NCBI GenBank assembly: GCA_021018995.1
Contig: CM037593.1
Span: 10,382,088-10,446,087, forward strand
Source of the DNA: Chloranthus sessilifolius
Lineage: Eukaryota > Streptophyta > Magnoliopsida > Chloranthales > Chloranthaceae
Direction of reading: 5' to 3'
Length of the DNA: 64,000 nt
The notes below the pieces were generated by a model that worked only from the letters and a program-made list of their open reading frames with translations, did no database searches and was not told the DNA's origin. This document shows positions 22,722 to 34,176 of this stretch, piece by piece (position 1 is the stretch's first letter; every line of letters starts with the position of its first letter). The translations under genes were made by a program, and so were the position numbers.

Positions 22722-23104
22722 ACCGTGATTCTACATTCGCAACCTGTTTTCACCTGTTAAAAACGTCGACTGTCTTGAATCAGATGATGAAGAATGTTTT
22801 TCGTCCCAATCTTCCATACATTAGATCTTGAGATCACGATCCACCGATCAGACAGGCAAATGTTGATTCGACATGGAACACATCCCTAAAAGTGACCCAA
22901 GAACCCTTCTCATGGTATGCCCATGATCACGGTCACTTTTGGGGTTGTGTGCCACATGGAATCAAATCTAACCATCGTGGGTGGGCCATGATCTCAAAAT
23001 CTATTGCGTGGAAGATTGGGAAAAAAAATGATCTCCATCGTCTGATTAAAGGCAATCAATGGTTTTAACAGGCACAAACACTGGTAGTGAATGTAGGATC
23101 TTCG
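22722..23104. mobile_element. Foldback MITE in LTR1
   Basis: The left end GATTCTACATTCGCAACC pairs with the inverted right end GATCCTACATTCACTACC. The arms also share CCTGTTAAAA, TCAGATGATG / TCAGACGATG, GATCTTGAGATC and a central AAAAGTGACC / GGTCACTTTT. It interrupts LTR sequence that is continuous in LTR2. Confidence 0.75.
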
Positions 23105-23261
23105 ATTGAAAATACTGCTACCCTTTATATAAAGGCCAGTAGGGATTTCAATCCTAACTCATTCTAACTAAATCTCTCTCTAACCTAAGCTAACCTCACC
23201 TTAGTTTACAAACCCTAACTTGTTAACCCTAAATCTTATATCAACAAGACAAGTAAAATCA

Positions 23262-23466
23262 CCCACCAGGGGTTGGCGTAGTTGGTAGGGGACTTTGGTT
23301 TGTTTCCAACAGGTCATGGGATCTAGCTTTGGCGTCTCCCTTCTGCGATGACAGGATGCCCGGTAGGGTGTGTAAATCGTTAAATACTTGTTACACGGTG
23401 GGGGCGAGGGCATCCCTTAAGGATTAGTCCAAGTGTAAGCTTGGGATTACCCTAAGTTATAAAAAA
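23262..23466 (+). mobile_element. tRNA-derived SINE with 19-bp TSD
   Basis: A perfect 19-bp duplication (AACAAGACAAGTAAAATCA at 23243-23261 and 23467-23485) flanks about 205 bp. The body has a TGGCGTAGTTGG A box near its start and an A-rich tail (TTATAAAAAA). A related copy sits at 31605-31790, sharing GGGATTNNNC and GGTTATAAAAA ends. The TSD proves target-primed insertion into the Copia LTR. Confidence 0.88.
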
Positions 23467-23487
23467 AACAAGACAAGTAAAATCAAG

Positions 23488-24413
23488 TTGGTATTAGAGC
23501 ACCACGATCTAGGGTTTACCTATGCTGACAGTATTTTTCCTTGTTGATGCCCGCAAGCGGTCAAGACATTTGATCTCTAGTTTTGGCCACGAGAAGCACC
23601 ATTGTTGGTAGATATTTGTTTTTCTATTTTGGTGATTTTTGTAGATTTTTTGGAGATCATTTGAGGCTTTATGGTCCTTTTTCGATTTTTTAAAAAAAAA
23701 AGTTGCTATGATGTTCATGAAAATTCTGGAACATTGACTTCTTGCCATCATATTCAAGTTTACTAAGAAAGAGTTGATCATCTTTATTTCTAGATAAATT
23801 CAATGGTTTTAATTATCAATTCTACGACCCATGATTGATACGTAGTTTTTAGGATGATGTTTTGCTTGAGTACTGTGCCATTCAATATTGTGTGATGAGA
23901 TCTGTTTTTAAATATTTTGAGTGATTGCTTCAGATTCAATGCCCATGGATGATTTCAATTATTTCTACAACAGTTTTTTTCATCATTGTTATACTTCCTT
24001 TGGATTGTGAGAAGTGAATGCTAAATTTGTGTAGCGTATCGAACAGGGGACCGATCCTACTTTTTTATGGTTATGTGGTTGATTTTGGGTTTTTCAACTG
24101 TACCATTGGAATAGATTGGAGTTCACTTTTTCATGATTCCCACTTACAGTGGTCATTGTGGTAAACAGTTGCAGATTTTTATATGATATTGATGGTTCAT
24201 GATCTTGCTAGCCAGCGAGCTTGGATTGGAGGAACTTTTCTAATTGTTTATGATTGTTGAGGATTGGTTCTTTTTGGCTTGACCTTTGTGGATGTCTTTC
24301 CCACATGGTTAATTGATCTATGGAGGTCTTTCCCACATAGTTGATTTCTTCAATATTTTGGTTACTTGTTTCAACTAACCAAAATATTGTGCTTTGAACT
24401 TGCTAATTTCAGG
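23488..24413 (+). other. Copia primer site and leader, degraded
   Basis: TTGGTATTAGAGC at 23488 is the primer-binding site. After it I see no gag, protease or integrase motifs, only T-rich sequence with many stops. Pol was largely lost before the TRIM insertion. Confidence 0.6.
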
Positions 24414-24418
24414 GGAGA

Positions 24419-27400
24419 TGTAATAGTCGCACATCGGATGGGGAAATGTACCGAGCGTGGGCTATAAGGTGTATGAGGACCTTACATGTCATGAAGCATT
24501 TTGAGAGGGGACTTAAGCCCATGTCTGGAACAAAATTGGGGAGGGGACTTAAGCCCAGAACCGGACAATATCGTGGTGTACGGGTTTGGGTCGTCACAGA
24601 AAAGTATCAGAGTCGAGGACAACTCTTCTGTAAGATGGAGGGATTGTAATAATCCTATTTCGGATAGACAAATGTCCAGAGTCTGGGCTATAAGGTGCTT
24701 GTGGAACTTACATGTCATGATGCATTTTCGGTGGAGACTTAAGCCCATGCTAAGAACAAAACCGGGGAGGGTACTTAATGGCACGCCCCCAGCCCTTGGC
24801 CTCGTACGACGGGTGGCTCTTGCGCCCGCACATTTCGATCCACGAGCCGGGTCGACGTGGCATACTTTATGTTCACGATACAATCTATTTATTGGGAAAA
24901 ATTTTCCATTACCGTTAACTTGAATCAAAACATTCAAAGATTTCAAAATGCTCAACTAGCATAATAGGGCCTTATCGCGGAATTACAAATAAGAAAAGAA
25001 AACTTAGTCAAACGTTTCAAACCTTAAAGCGGAATATTTTCGATAAGTCCAATTAAAGGAACACTGTACAATATTCAAAAACCAAATACTTTTGAAACAA
25101 CTCTTCGATGATAGATTTACATAGTACAAAGTTGTAACAAAATAAAGGGATTCAAATCAAAGGGTCATGTTGTCCGTTCACCTGCATGCTGGTGATTTCT
25201 GCACAAAAGAGATCTTGGTCACTATGTACTCTTTGCAAAAACATGGATCTTGATCCGGCCTTCCTTGTTCAACCTCGTCTAGGCGATTTCATCCCTCTGT
25301 TTGGAATTTTTGGTCATGAAAGGACCGTGAGCGATGAAGCTCAATAGAGTTCTAATACAATCTTGAAAATATTGACTTTTATGAGTAAAAATTCATGATC
25401 AATTGGATATTTCAATGATTGAATATTTCAATGATCAACTATTCAATTACTCCCTCAATTGGTATCGGTTTCGTTAAATCAAGCAGGATACAAAATTCAG
25501 TTAGATGACCACAAATAAATCCAAATTCTCATGTCATTATTCTCATCATAATACTAGTAATTTCGAATTCAATCTATATCAAGATCAAGTACAATTTCTA
25601 CCTATGTCGGCTTCAAATTCAGAGACAAATTTTATCGATATCGGGTACAATTATAAATAAAATTTCTATCTATAACATGTTCAAATTCAAGCATAAATCT
25701 CATCTATATCCGATTCGAATTCAATCTTTAAGTTCAATCAGTTCTATCAATTGTTCATGATCACCGAAATTCACATCTGCAGCATCCGAGTTATGGTCAC
25801 AACGGTATCTGCACCATCCGAGTGATGATCACAATGGCATCATATCAAATATATCAAAGGTACAATACCCTTTTTAGACTTTTACCAGTAGTAAAAGGGT
25901 TCAATATCAATATCAAGAGTCAATCAGTTCAAATTCGATTATCGGGTCAATTAGTTCCATACAGTTTCTAATATCAATCAAGGGGTTCAATTCGATGATC
26001 ACACAAATCAATTTATTTTAATTTTAATTTCAATCGGACTGCTTCTATCAGTTTAGTTTGATAACCATCATTTCCGTTTCATTAAATTTTGAATATCGAT
26101 TTAATCTACTAACTTTTCAAGATATCATTTTAATCACAAAAAGTTCAATTTCCATTTCAAAGGTCAGATCAATTCTATTTCATTTAGCAATTCAATTCTA
26201 CTTCTATTCTTAGCTAAATCAAGTATCAAAGTCGGGTCCAAATATCAGTTTACTCAAACGTCAATTCATATTCAATTATCAATTCATTCTTTTGAGCAGT
26301 CATGTGTCATTTTAATCCCTAGACCAGCTTATGATCTCAAAGTATATCAAATATCAACAATTCAATCAGTCTTCAGATTCAATCTCAATCTATGTCAAAA
26401 ATCAATAATTCAATCAGTTTTCGGGTTCAATTCTAATACGCTATGGTTCAACAATTCAATCAAGTTTCGGGGTCAATCAAGGATTAATGAACCAATCAGT
26501 TCGAATCCTAGAGTTAGTACTTGACTTCTATCAAATTAATCATTATTAATGTTTTGAACCTATATATGCAATAGGATCACTAGGCATACTGATTTCCTGA
26601 ATCAGTTTACACTAAGTGCTGTTAGAGTCCCTTGGGGACTGATATTTCCTAAATAATTCAGCAGGATTATAGGAGAGATCTATCTCTGCAATGATTATGG
26701 GTCTAGTTCGAGTACTTCATGTTCAACCTTGAATCCCATTCCATTCCAAATCCCGTTTCAATTCCCAATTCAATTTCAGGTTCAAGTTCAATTTCAGATT
26801 CCAATTCAATCAAACATCCAACATTGCATCTTAGCCAATTTGACCGTAGCGCAAGCCAAATGTTGACTTCGTCCAAGTGATTATATTTCATGTCTTAGGT
26901 TAATTATTTTATCCCAAATACATCAAACATGTCAATTTTTATCATACTGACCGAAGTTTCGGGTCAAAACTTGACCCTTTTTAGACTAGGATTATGGGTA
27001 GATTTTAAATCTGACCCAGGTCTATTAATTTTGCCGTAAATATTTCTAGGGATGGATTCTTTGAATGATTCTAATCTCAATAAAAGAAGACTCAAAACTT
27101 CACGTTTCAGAGTTGGAATCAGTCCAAAATTCGACCGGAAACGATCATAACCACTAATACAAGATAATCTAAATTTTCAACAGTTTCTATACTGCAGTGT
27201 TTGGCCAGCCTCGGGTTTTGGGCCATAACTTTTAATTCGCTAAGTGAAAATTTTCACATTATCTATCATTGGAAAGATAAGACAGTCCTGTAAGAGTCTT
27301 CTCTATATGTTATTGCCTAAAAGTCAATGTCCAGATCAGAAAATACAGATCTCAGAGTTGGTGTCTGTCCCGAATTTCTAAACTGTGAACCATTATATTT

Positions 27401-29400
27401 GAGAATACATACTCACTCCTGGGTTTGTGTCGAATACTTTACTTCGTATTTTAAGCTGAAATTTGGTATGTTGATTCATGACTTCAATATATATCACCAT
27501 GAATTTTTATAGAATTTTTAGAAATATATTTACATATAAAATACTATGTTCAAATGACCTAAAAATTCAGTATTTCTCAAATTTCAGAATTCAAACTATT
27601 AGCCTACATCTATCATGTGCATGATCTAATACCATTCAAATCTCTGATCATCATATAATATATTATCAATTCTAACATAAGTTCTATGATCACATAACTC
27701 GTTCATATTAGATCTTCTATTTCTACGATCAAGCTAACACAATCATCAAAGACAATTAAATTTCTAGTTTCTTACAAATTTTAAAGCACATAGATCTAAA
27801 CAAAGATCAAAACCATCTATGATGGGTAAAATTATGATGCAATAATGCAATCAAACACATCATATATATCATATCAGAATACTAATTATCTTACATCTAT
27901 TTAAAATAGCATGCATGAGTCATTTCTCTATAATAACAAAAAAAATCCTAGATTTTCTCTGTTTTTCCAAGCTTAGAACACATACATGGAATCTAACATC
28001 CCATGCATGCTACATGATGTGCATGCATGTGATCATAGACCCATGTTACAGATTTTCAAGCCAAAGATCATATTTATTCTCAATTTTCTTCAAAAACTTC
28101 TACAAAAATCATGGATCCCCACTATAAATATAAGAAATCAATTTAGAACTCTACCTTGGCTAGTGATTGCTCTAGGAGCCTAGCTCCTTCAAACTTCAAG
28201 GCAAGAACTAGGAGCTGAGATCAATATGTTTTGATCTAGGCCCCAAAATACATGATGTGCATGCATGTGATCATAGACCCATGTTAGAAAAGGTGTATGA
28301 ACCTTAAAACTCAAACCTCCATTAATGGTGCTTGAACTAAGCTAGAGGAAGAAGAAGGAAAAAGGAAGAAGAGGAAGAAAGGGGCTGAATGTGTTGGGTG
28401 AGGGATCACTTTTGTTTGGGATGGGATGACTTTTGTACCAAAATTTCGCCTAAAATTCGAGTAGCCGCCTATTTATGGATGACCCTCACGAACGTCCGTC
28501 CTCTATTCACGGACGCCCGTCGTCTACGATGTGCACAAAACAGAAAGCCTCAAAATCACAGATGTCCGTCCTAGTTTCACGGACGTCCGTTTTGAAGCCA
28601 TGGATGTCCATCCGAGTTCCACAGACGCCCATCGTCTAACAACGACTCTTTTTGGTCTCTGTTGTTTGGCCCATAACTGTTGATGCTGATATTGGAATCG
28701 GACAAACAATAGCTTGTTGGAAAGCTTAAGGAGTTACCTAAATTCCTTCTTTATATTATAAGGGTAAAAAACCTACAGATCGTGATGGAATTAGGGCCAT
28801 CTGATCAATGGTCAGATCTGGTCACAGGCTTTGTGCCACTTGACACAATTTTGTGTCCCAATTTTCTGAAATTTTTAGCCAGCAAACCAGATGGAGTTTT
28901 TCTGTGAAATTTTGCACAGTGCTGGGGTGTTAAACTTTGCACCAGATTTTTTACGGATTTATTGGGGTTGTTTTGAATATAAGGTCATAGCCCAAATGGG
29001 GCACAAAATTCTGGTGAAATCATGGTAGATCCGCTACTTTCTGCCCCGAACTCCGTGTAGGTCACACGATGGAGAGTTAACTTATGAAAATTGATTGAGT
29101 CATTGGAAACCCATTAATTTATTTAAATTAATTTTTCTAGACTTTTCCCTAAGTTATTTTACACAGATCAACACTCATCTCAGTGAGCTCTTAGTATTTC
29201 ATTACATTCCTGCCACCCATATCCCATAATATTTACTAACACATATTTTGTGTATTAGTGATTTTTAGGCCATAGAGTCAGGTATACGGGGGCCGATTTT
29301 TGGGTCAAAGTTAGACCAATTGAACCATTGGGTTGGGGTGGGTGTTACACTTAAGCCCAAAGCCGGACAATATCGTGTTGTGTGGGTCTGGGTCGTCATA
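24419..29400 (+). mobile_element. TRIM retrotransposon, split by a solo LTR
   Basis: Two short LTRs flank about 47 bp of internal sequence: LTR1 24419-24598, and LTR2 24646-24778 continuing at 29350-29400. The whole is flanked by TSD GGAGA (24414-24418 and 29401-29405). LTRs start TGTAATARTC and end GGTCGTCAYA, with shared CTTAAGCCC and CCGGACAATATCGTG. The internal bit holds GTATCAGAGTC, a primer-site remnant, and a purine-rich GATGGAGGGA. Without the insertion the element is 411 bp and codes for nothing. Confidence 0.87.
24779..29349 (-). mobile_element. 4.57-kb solo LTR, Ty3/gypsy type
   Basis: On the minus strand it begins TGTAACACCCACCCC and ends GGCGTGCCA (TG...CA). It is flanked by the 5-bp TSD CTTAA (24774-24778 and 29350-29354), which interrupts the TRIM's CTTAAGCCC. 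There is no gag-pol, primer site or polypurine tract, so it is a solo LTR left by recombination. Inside are GTCCGTC / GGACGCCCGTC repeats (28487-28640), a 36-bp block repeated 240 bp apart (28011 and 28251), and a long AATTC/CAATC-rich tract (25380-26820). Confidence 0.8.
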
Positions 29401-29424
29401 GGAGATCATTAACACTCTTTAAGT

Positions 29425-29533
29425 ATCCTCTTCAGAACAGTTAGTTGATATCTTCACTAAGGCACTTGGTTCCTCTCAACTTCATTCTTTTGAAGTTGGA
29501 TGAAAATTATTTATGCACCAGCTTGAGGGGGAG
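29425..29533 (+). pseudogene. Copia pol C-terminal remnant and polypurine tract
   Basis: Reads EQLVDIFTKALGSSQLHSF, the end of a Ty1/copia polyprotein, then a stop and LHQLEGE. TTGAGGGGGAG just before 29534 is the polypurine tract. Rest of pol absent. Confidence 0.8.
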
Positions 29534-29856
<323 letters not shown>

Positions 29857-29861
29857 TTTTC

Positions 29862-29935
29862 CTTGTGCTTGTAATGTCTCAACCCTTTATGCAGGGTCTG
29901 CTTCTACCCTCCGGTAGACACGGCCTAACCATTTC
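29862..29935 (-). mobile_element. RTE LINE fragment, continuation
   Basis: TTGTGCTTGTAATGTCTCAA continues the minus-strand RTE piece at 22500-22601 once the Copia element is removed. Confidence 0.55.
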
Positions 29936-30229
29936 AATATCTAGCATAAATGTACATTTATATTGTACCTAAAAATTAATGCACCAAACTAGTTCTTATG
30001 TGAAGTCATATGTGGAAGTCAACCATATTTCATATCTATATGTAATTTGGATAGATTAAGTGATATTTTGTAGTTCATTAAGTGACTTAGTGTCTTTTTT
30101 TGGTCAACAAATCAAATTGGTTGTTGATTGTTTTAGATATTTGATTTTTCCTAGTTCATTAAGTAAATTAGTGTTCTCTTTTTTTTTTTCTTTTTTCGTG
30201 AACAATAAATCAAATTTGGTGCGGAGTGT

Positions 30230-30635
30230 TAGGCTACAAAAAATTGACAAGAAGATAGAGTACATGCGGCCAAGATGTGTATGTTAAGATGGATGTGTGG
30301 AGTAAAAAGAAAGGATAAAATACAAAATGGGTACATAAGAGAAAATTTGAGAGCGACACCTATAAAGGAACAAATTATTGGGTGTCCCTTGAGGTGGTTT
30401 GGACATGTTCATCGGAGGCCAGAAGCATACCCTTTACGATGGGTTGAGACTCTACAAGCATAAGAACGTAGAAGAGGAAGACCAATGAAGACCTGGATGG
30501 AAGCCAAAGAAGGGATATGAAGGATTGCGTGGTTACAAAGAGCCTACCACTAACCAAAAATGAATGGAGAAACAGGACTCACAAAGCCGACCCCAAATAG
30601 ATGGGTAAGGCTATGATGATGATGAAGATGAACAA
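30230..30635 (+). mobile_element. RTE-type LINE 3' fragment
   Basis: The end of an RTE reverse-transcriptase ORF: MCMLRWMCGVKRKDKIQNG, then CPLRWFGHVHRRPEAYPLR and RRRGRPMKTW. It is followed by GCCGACCCCAAATAGATGGG and a (GAT)n tail. Stops break the frame after the WVETLQA segment. Typical 5'-truncated insertion, in the same orientation as the host gene. Confidence 0.85.
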
Positions 30636-30639
30636 ATCA

Positions 30640-31600
30640 AATTAGGTTGTTACTTTGTTGGATATTTTAAATATATATATAGATTACAATGATTCTGAAC
30701 ATTTTAAATATTTGGCTAAGGCTCAAAATTTCTCAAACCTACATGTTAATTTTTATGTTAAAATTTTAACTTCAGAATCTAATATAAAAGTTGATTATGG
30801 ATCCTATAGTTTCAAAACCTTTCATGATGGCCTCCATGATCTATTTAAATTTTTCTTCGAAATATGGTGTTGGATACCATTCTTTAACGTGTCCAAGAAC
30901 TAATGTATTTTAATAATTGTTATTATTCTTAGAACCCTAGTGTATGCTCTCAGGTTGTCTTAGAACTCCTCTTGATGCAAGGCTCCAAGACTTGTCTTCT
31001 CATAACCAAAGAGTGGTTCTTTGGATTCTCACACAGGAGTTACTCAACACCTTTCAAATTGTCATTCGAGTATTTTCTTGCAACCGTTTTTGTCAAACGG
31101 GTCAAGTTTTTGAACAACGTTTGTCTTTACAAAAGTATTTTGGTCTCTTCAAAGGGACATCGTGTCCCTTGAAAGGGATTAGTTGTAATCTATTTAAATA
31201 AAATTTCAAAGTATTTAGAAACTAAATCCGCACAACTTCATTATTGGTTATTTATGAGCATACTTGGAGTTCGTAGTATTCTAGGATTGTATTTGTTGAG
31301 CCCGTCTGCTAACCTTTTCCTGGGGACGATTAGTGATTTAAAGACAATGTTCTTAACGCATCTCACTCAGAATATTTTCTTTTCTATTATTTTGGTATGT
31401 TGTACCAACAAATGATGTGGGTGGAAGATTTAATCTCTGTCTTTATTTATGCCTTAAAAAATGTGCACTTTTTAATTATCCATGTATTATTTTGAAATGT
31501 GGAAATTCATATAGAAAGATGTTTAGGAAATATCTATTGTATGGGCATTCAACAGGAGCTCCTAAATCTCAACCATGAAACAAATAAAAATTGATCAAAC
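30640..31600. other. Intron 3 sequence, nothing recognised
   Basis: AT-rich; short open frames show no known motif. A small inverted repeat around AAAGGGACATCGTGTCCCTT (31154-31173) is the only structure noted. Confidence 0.4.
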
Positions 31601-31604
31601 CTCA

Positions 31605-31790
31605 AGGGATTTGGTGAGTTGGCCAGGTACCTGCCTCAGGAAGTGGGAGACTTGAGCTTGAATGCCCCCCTTGAGACAACCCTAGGGATTGCTATCCCGT
31701 GCTGACCCATCATGTGCTAACTTGAGGCACACACGTGCCCCTGGGATTAGTCGGGTGCTCTAAGAGGCCCGGACTCCCAGGTTATAAAAA
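31605..31790 (+). mobile_element. tRNA-derived SINE, second copy
   Basis: TGGTGAGTTGGCCAGG resembles an A box. The body ends GATTAGTCGGGTGCTC...GGTTATAAAAA, as in the SINE at 23262-23466, which ends GATTAGTCCAAGTG...AGTTATAAAAA. A TSD was not resolved. Confidence 0.6.
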
Positions 31791-32420
31791 GAAATTACAT
31801 CATTATTTTCACAGCTCCTATTCTTGCACCCATTCATGACATTAGAGCCTTGATTTGTAGTATTTCACATGTAAGCTGGAAGATACTTCATCTTCAATAT
31901 TTTGTTTTACGGTAGTCTTGGTATTTATAATATCACATGAGAAGTTTTAACCAGTCATTTAATGTAGTGGTTAGTATTTTATTATCAATCAATATCTTCC
32001 ACATTATGAATTTCTTGGGCATCCATCAATTATTTTTCATTTTCCTTACCCTTTGGATTCTCTAGCATCCTTGTCATGATATTTCCCGCTTTTATATATA
32101 TATATATATATTAGTCTAATTTCATCATTTTATATGATAAATGTGTGTGGACTGCTCATGGAATGCATATAATTTTGTTCTTTAACATGTGATAATTGTG
32201 GCACATTAAGGTGGCTCAAAGAAGCTGAGGGTGATCCCTATTTTCTCTGAGCAATGGATTTTAGGCACATATCTCTTTGTAGATTTTTTTTCCTTTTTGG
32301 ATATCCCTTTTTATATTCAAGTCCATTTTTTCCCAATATCATATAATTTCTTTTTACAAGTAGAATCTCCCTATTCTGTTGTGTAAACTGGGATCTTTAC
32401 TTCTTTTTTTATTTGTCCAG
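31791..32420. other. Intron 3, right end
   Basis: Contains a short TA run near 32093-32112 and a pyrimidine-rich tract leading to the acceptor TTTATTTGTCCAG. No element recognised. Confidence 0.45.
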
Positions 32421-32520
32421 CATTACAACATGTGCCTACATAGTCATAAAGCTTTTCCAGCTCTCAGCTCAAGATCCGTTGTACCTTTTTTTATTGGATA
32501 CTCAAAGCAGGCAAGTATGA
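32421..32520 (+). CDS. DUF1475-like membrane protein, last exon
   Basis: The acceptor is TTTATTTGTCCAG. The first base completes the Ser codon of the previous exon. The exon then encodes ITTCAYIVIKLFQLSAQDP and LYLFLLDTQSRQV, ending at TGA 32518-32520. ITTCAY...LFQLS is what I expect at the end of each half of a DUF1475 protein. AGCAG|GCAAGT at 32506-32516 would also make a GC-type splice donor, in the same AG| phase that the first exon here needs upstream. The in-frame stop six bases later makes a terminal exon the simpler reading. Confidence 0.74.
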
Positions 32521-32764
32521 GCAATTGCACTCTTCATCCAAATAATGTACATATACACCAAGATACTTTTTAAGCCTGTAAACAAATGCATAGTGCCCAT
32601 GTGTGCAATCATTTATGCATCTCTCGCCCATAGTAAATTGGCATTGCTGGCATGGATCATACTTGATAAAACGGATCATAGATTGTACGATGCGACTTAT
32701 GAACTAATTTCTTGTATGCTTACCATAAGCCATTAAGCAATAATTTTCAAATTTATTAATAGCA

Positions 32765-33012
32765 CATGACCGCCCTTTTACAGATAGAGGTATGTCCGAC
32801 TCAATTTTTGAGCCGTGTAGCATGTGTTTTTGGGCAATCCAAGTCATCAAAAATGGTAGCTCATATGTTGAACGGAAGTGTGCCCATAAATCATATTCAT
32901 TGGGGATCTGAACCATATGATTTATGGACTCTAAAATGGACGGTTGTTCATATATTCTCAAAGGTCGATATTGAAGTGCACCAATTGGAAGGTTCTAATC
33001 ATTTGATAAGCA
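32765..33012. mobile_element. MITE-like inverted repeat
   Basis: Contains CATAAATCATATTCATTGGG facing CATATGATTTATGG, and an inverted match to 8429-8448 (AAGTGCACCAATTGGAAGGTT). It lies just downstream of the gene, possibly in its 3' region. Confidence 0.45.
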
Positions 33013-33480
33013 TAATCTTTTGACCGAGACGTAACAATGATGGGCTGCTACTTGGAAAATAGAGAAGCATGCATTCACAATGACATTTTCTTGTACAGTT
33101 AGTAAAAATTATTCAGTAGTAAGTATGAGTATTTCGGATTATCCAAGAGAGAACCAAAAAAGTTAGTTCTTTACCAGCAGTTAATTTTTAATTTATTTGG
33201 GATAAGATGGTTGGCATAATTTGTATGATTGATGAAGGGAATATATCACTTGGAAAATTTTTAGAATAATTGACCTTATCACCCACTTTAAGTTAAATAC
33301 CTCCTACCCTACCAAATTTGTATAAGGTGGTTAAGAACTTCCCTTTGAATTTTTGCAGTGTTGCCAATTATGGACTTTTGCCCATTAGTCCTTCTATGTT
33401 TTGTCTCCTAGGTTGTAAATTGTCCTTATTTATATTGGGAAGTTTCCTCATTGTCTTTTGATAAAAGAAAATTTTGAATA
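33013..33480. other. Intergenic, nothing recognised
   Basis: AT-rich, no motif or repeat boundary seen. Confidence 0.4.
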
Positions 33481-33560
33481 TTAACCTACCAGTCTAAGTT
33501 CTCGATGACACATCTCAAGGTCGCAGGTTCGAGCCCAGCTTACCTATAAAAAAAAGGTGA
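33480..33560 (+). mobile_element. SINE fragment with A tail
   Basis: GGTCGCAGGTTCGAGCCCAG (B box) is followed by CTTACC and an A8 tail; same family as the copy at 12968-13075. Confidence 0.6.
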
Positions 33561-33703
33561 TGACATATTAATAGGGAAAGTCTCCAAAGTGACACATTTG
33601 AAGGAAACTGACCGAAGGGCAAGCAGAACTTAGAATTCTCTCTAGTCTCTCCTATGGCCATTTGCTCCTTCTTTGTTAACTCCTTTGATAATGGACATTG
33701 TGC

Positions 33704-33705
<2 letters not shown>

Positions 33706-33755
<50 letters not shown>

Positions 33756-34127
33756 ATAATGGATAGCTGGCTTAGAGGTGTAGCGTTTGAACACTACACT
33801 AGTGTCGGGATCACATGGCATGTGATCACAAAACAAACCCCCATTTTGCAACCATTACCCACGTGGCATATGATTCTACAAAAAAAAAAATCATTTTTAC
33901 CTTCTTTTGGCCCTTCAAATATGTGGTCAAAGTTTGGCCTCCACCCCATTAACCTAGTGCATTGAATTTTTTCCAACTTTGACCACATTTTGGACGGTGG
34001 GTATGATGTATTTTTTCTTTTTGGAGATGGACCTGAGCGATCATGCTTGGCATCCGATCTTTGGATTAGCTGCCACGTGACCCAAATGACAGCAGAACGC
34101 TACATCGCTAATGTAGCGTTCTGCTGT

Positions 34128-34174
<47 letters not shown>
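33706..34174. mobile_element. MITE inserted in a (TA)n tract, with perfect hairpin
   Basis: TA runs at about 33706-33752 and 34132-34174 flank a non-coding insert. Its right end is an 18-bp perfect stem with a 5-base loop (34088-34128, arm GACAGCAGAACGCTACAT). The left end has GTAGCGTTTGAACACTAC, a weaker match to the same sequence, so this may be a foldback element that targets TA. Confidence 0.6.

Positions 34175-34176
<2 letters not shown>

Larger units (their letters stand above)
22602..23487 (+). repeat. Copia 5' LTR (LTR1)
   Basis: It aligns with LTR2 through TATTGGRATAT, GTAAGGGNANTNTTGT, AGTAGGGATT and CTAACCTAAGCTAACCT. Without its two insertions it would be about 320 bp, the size of LTR2. 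Confidence 0.83.
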
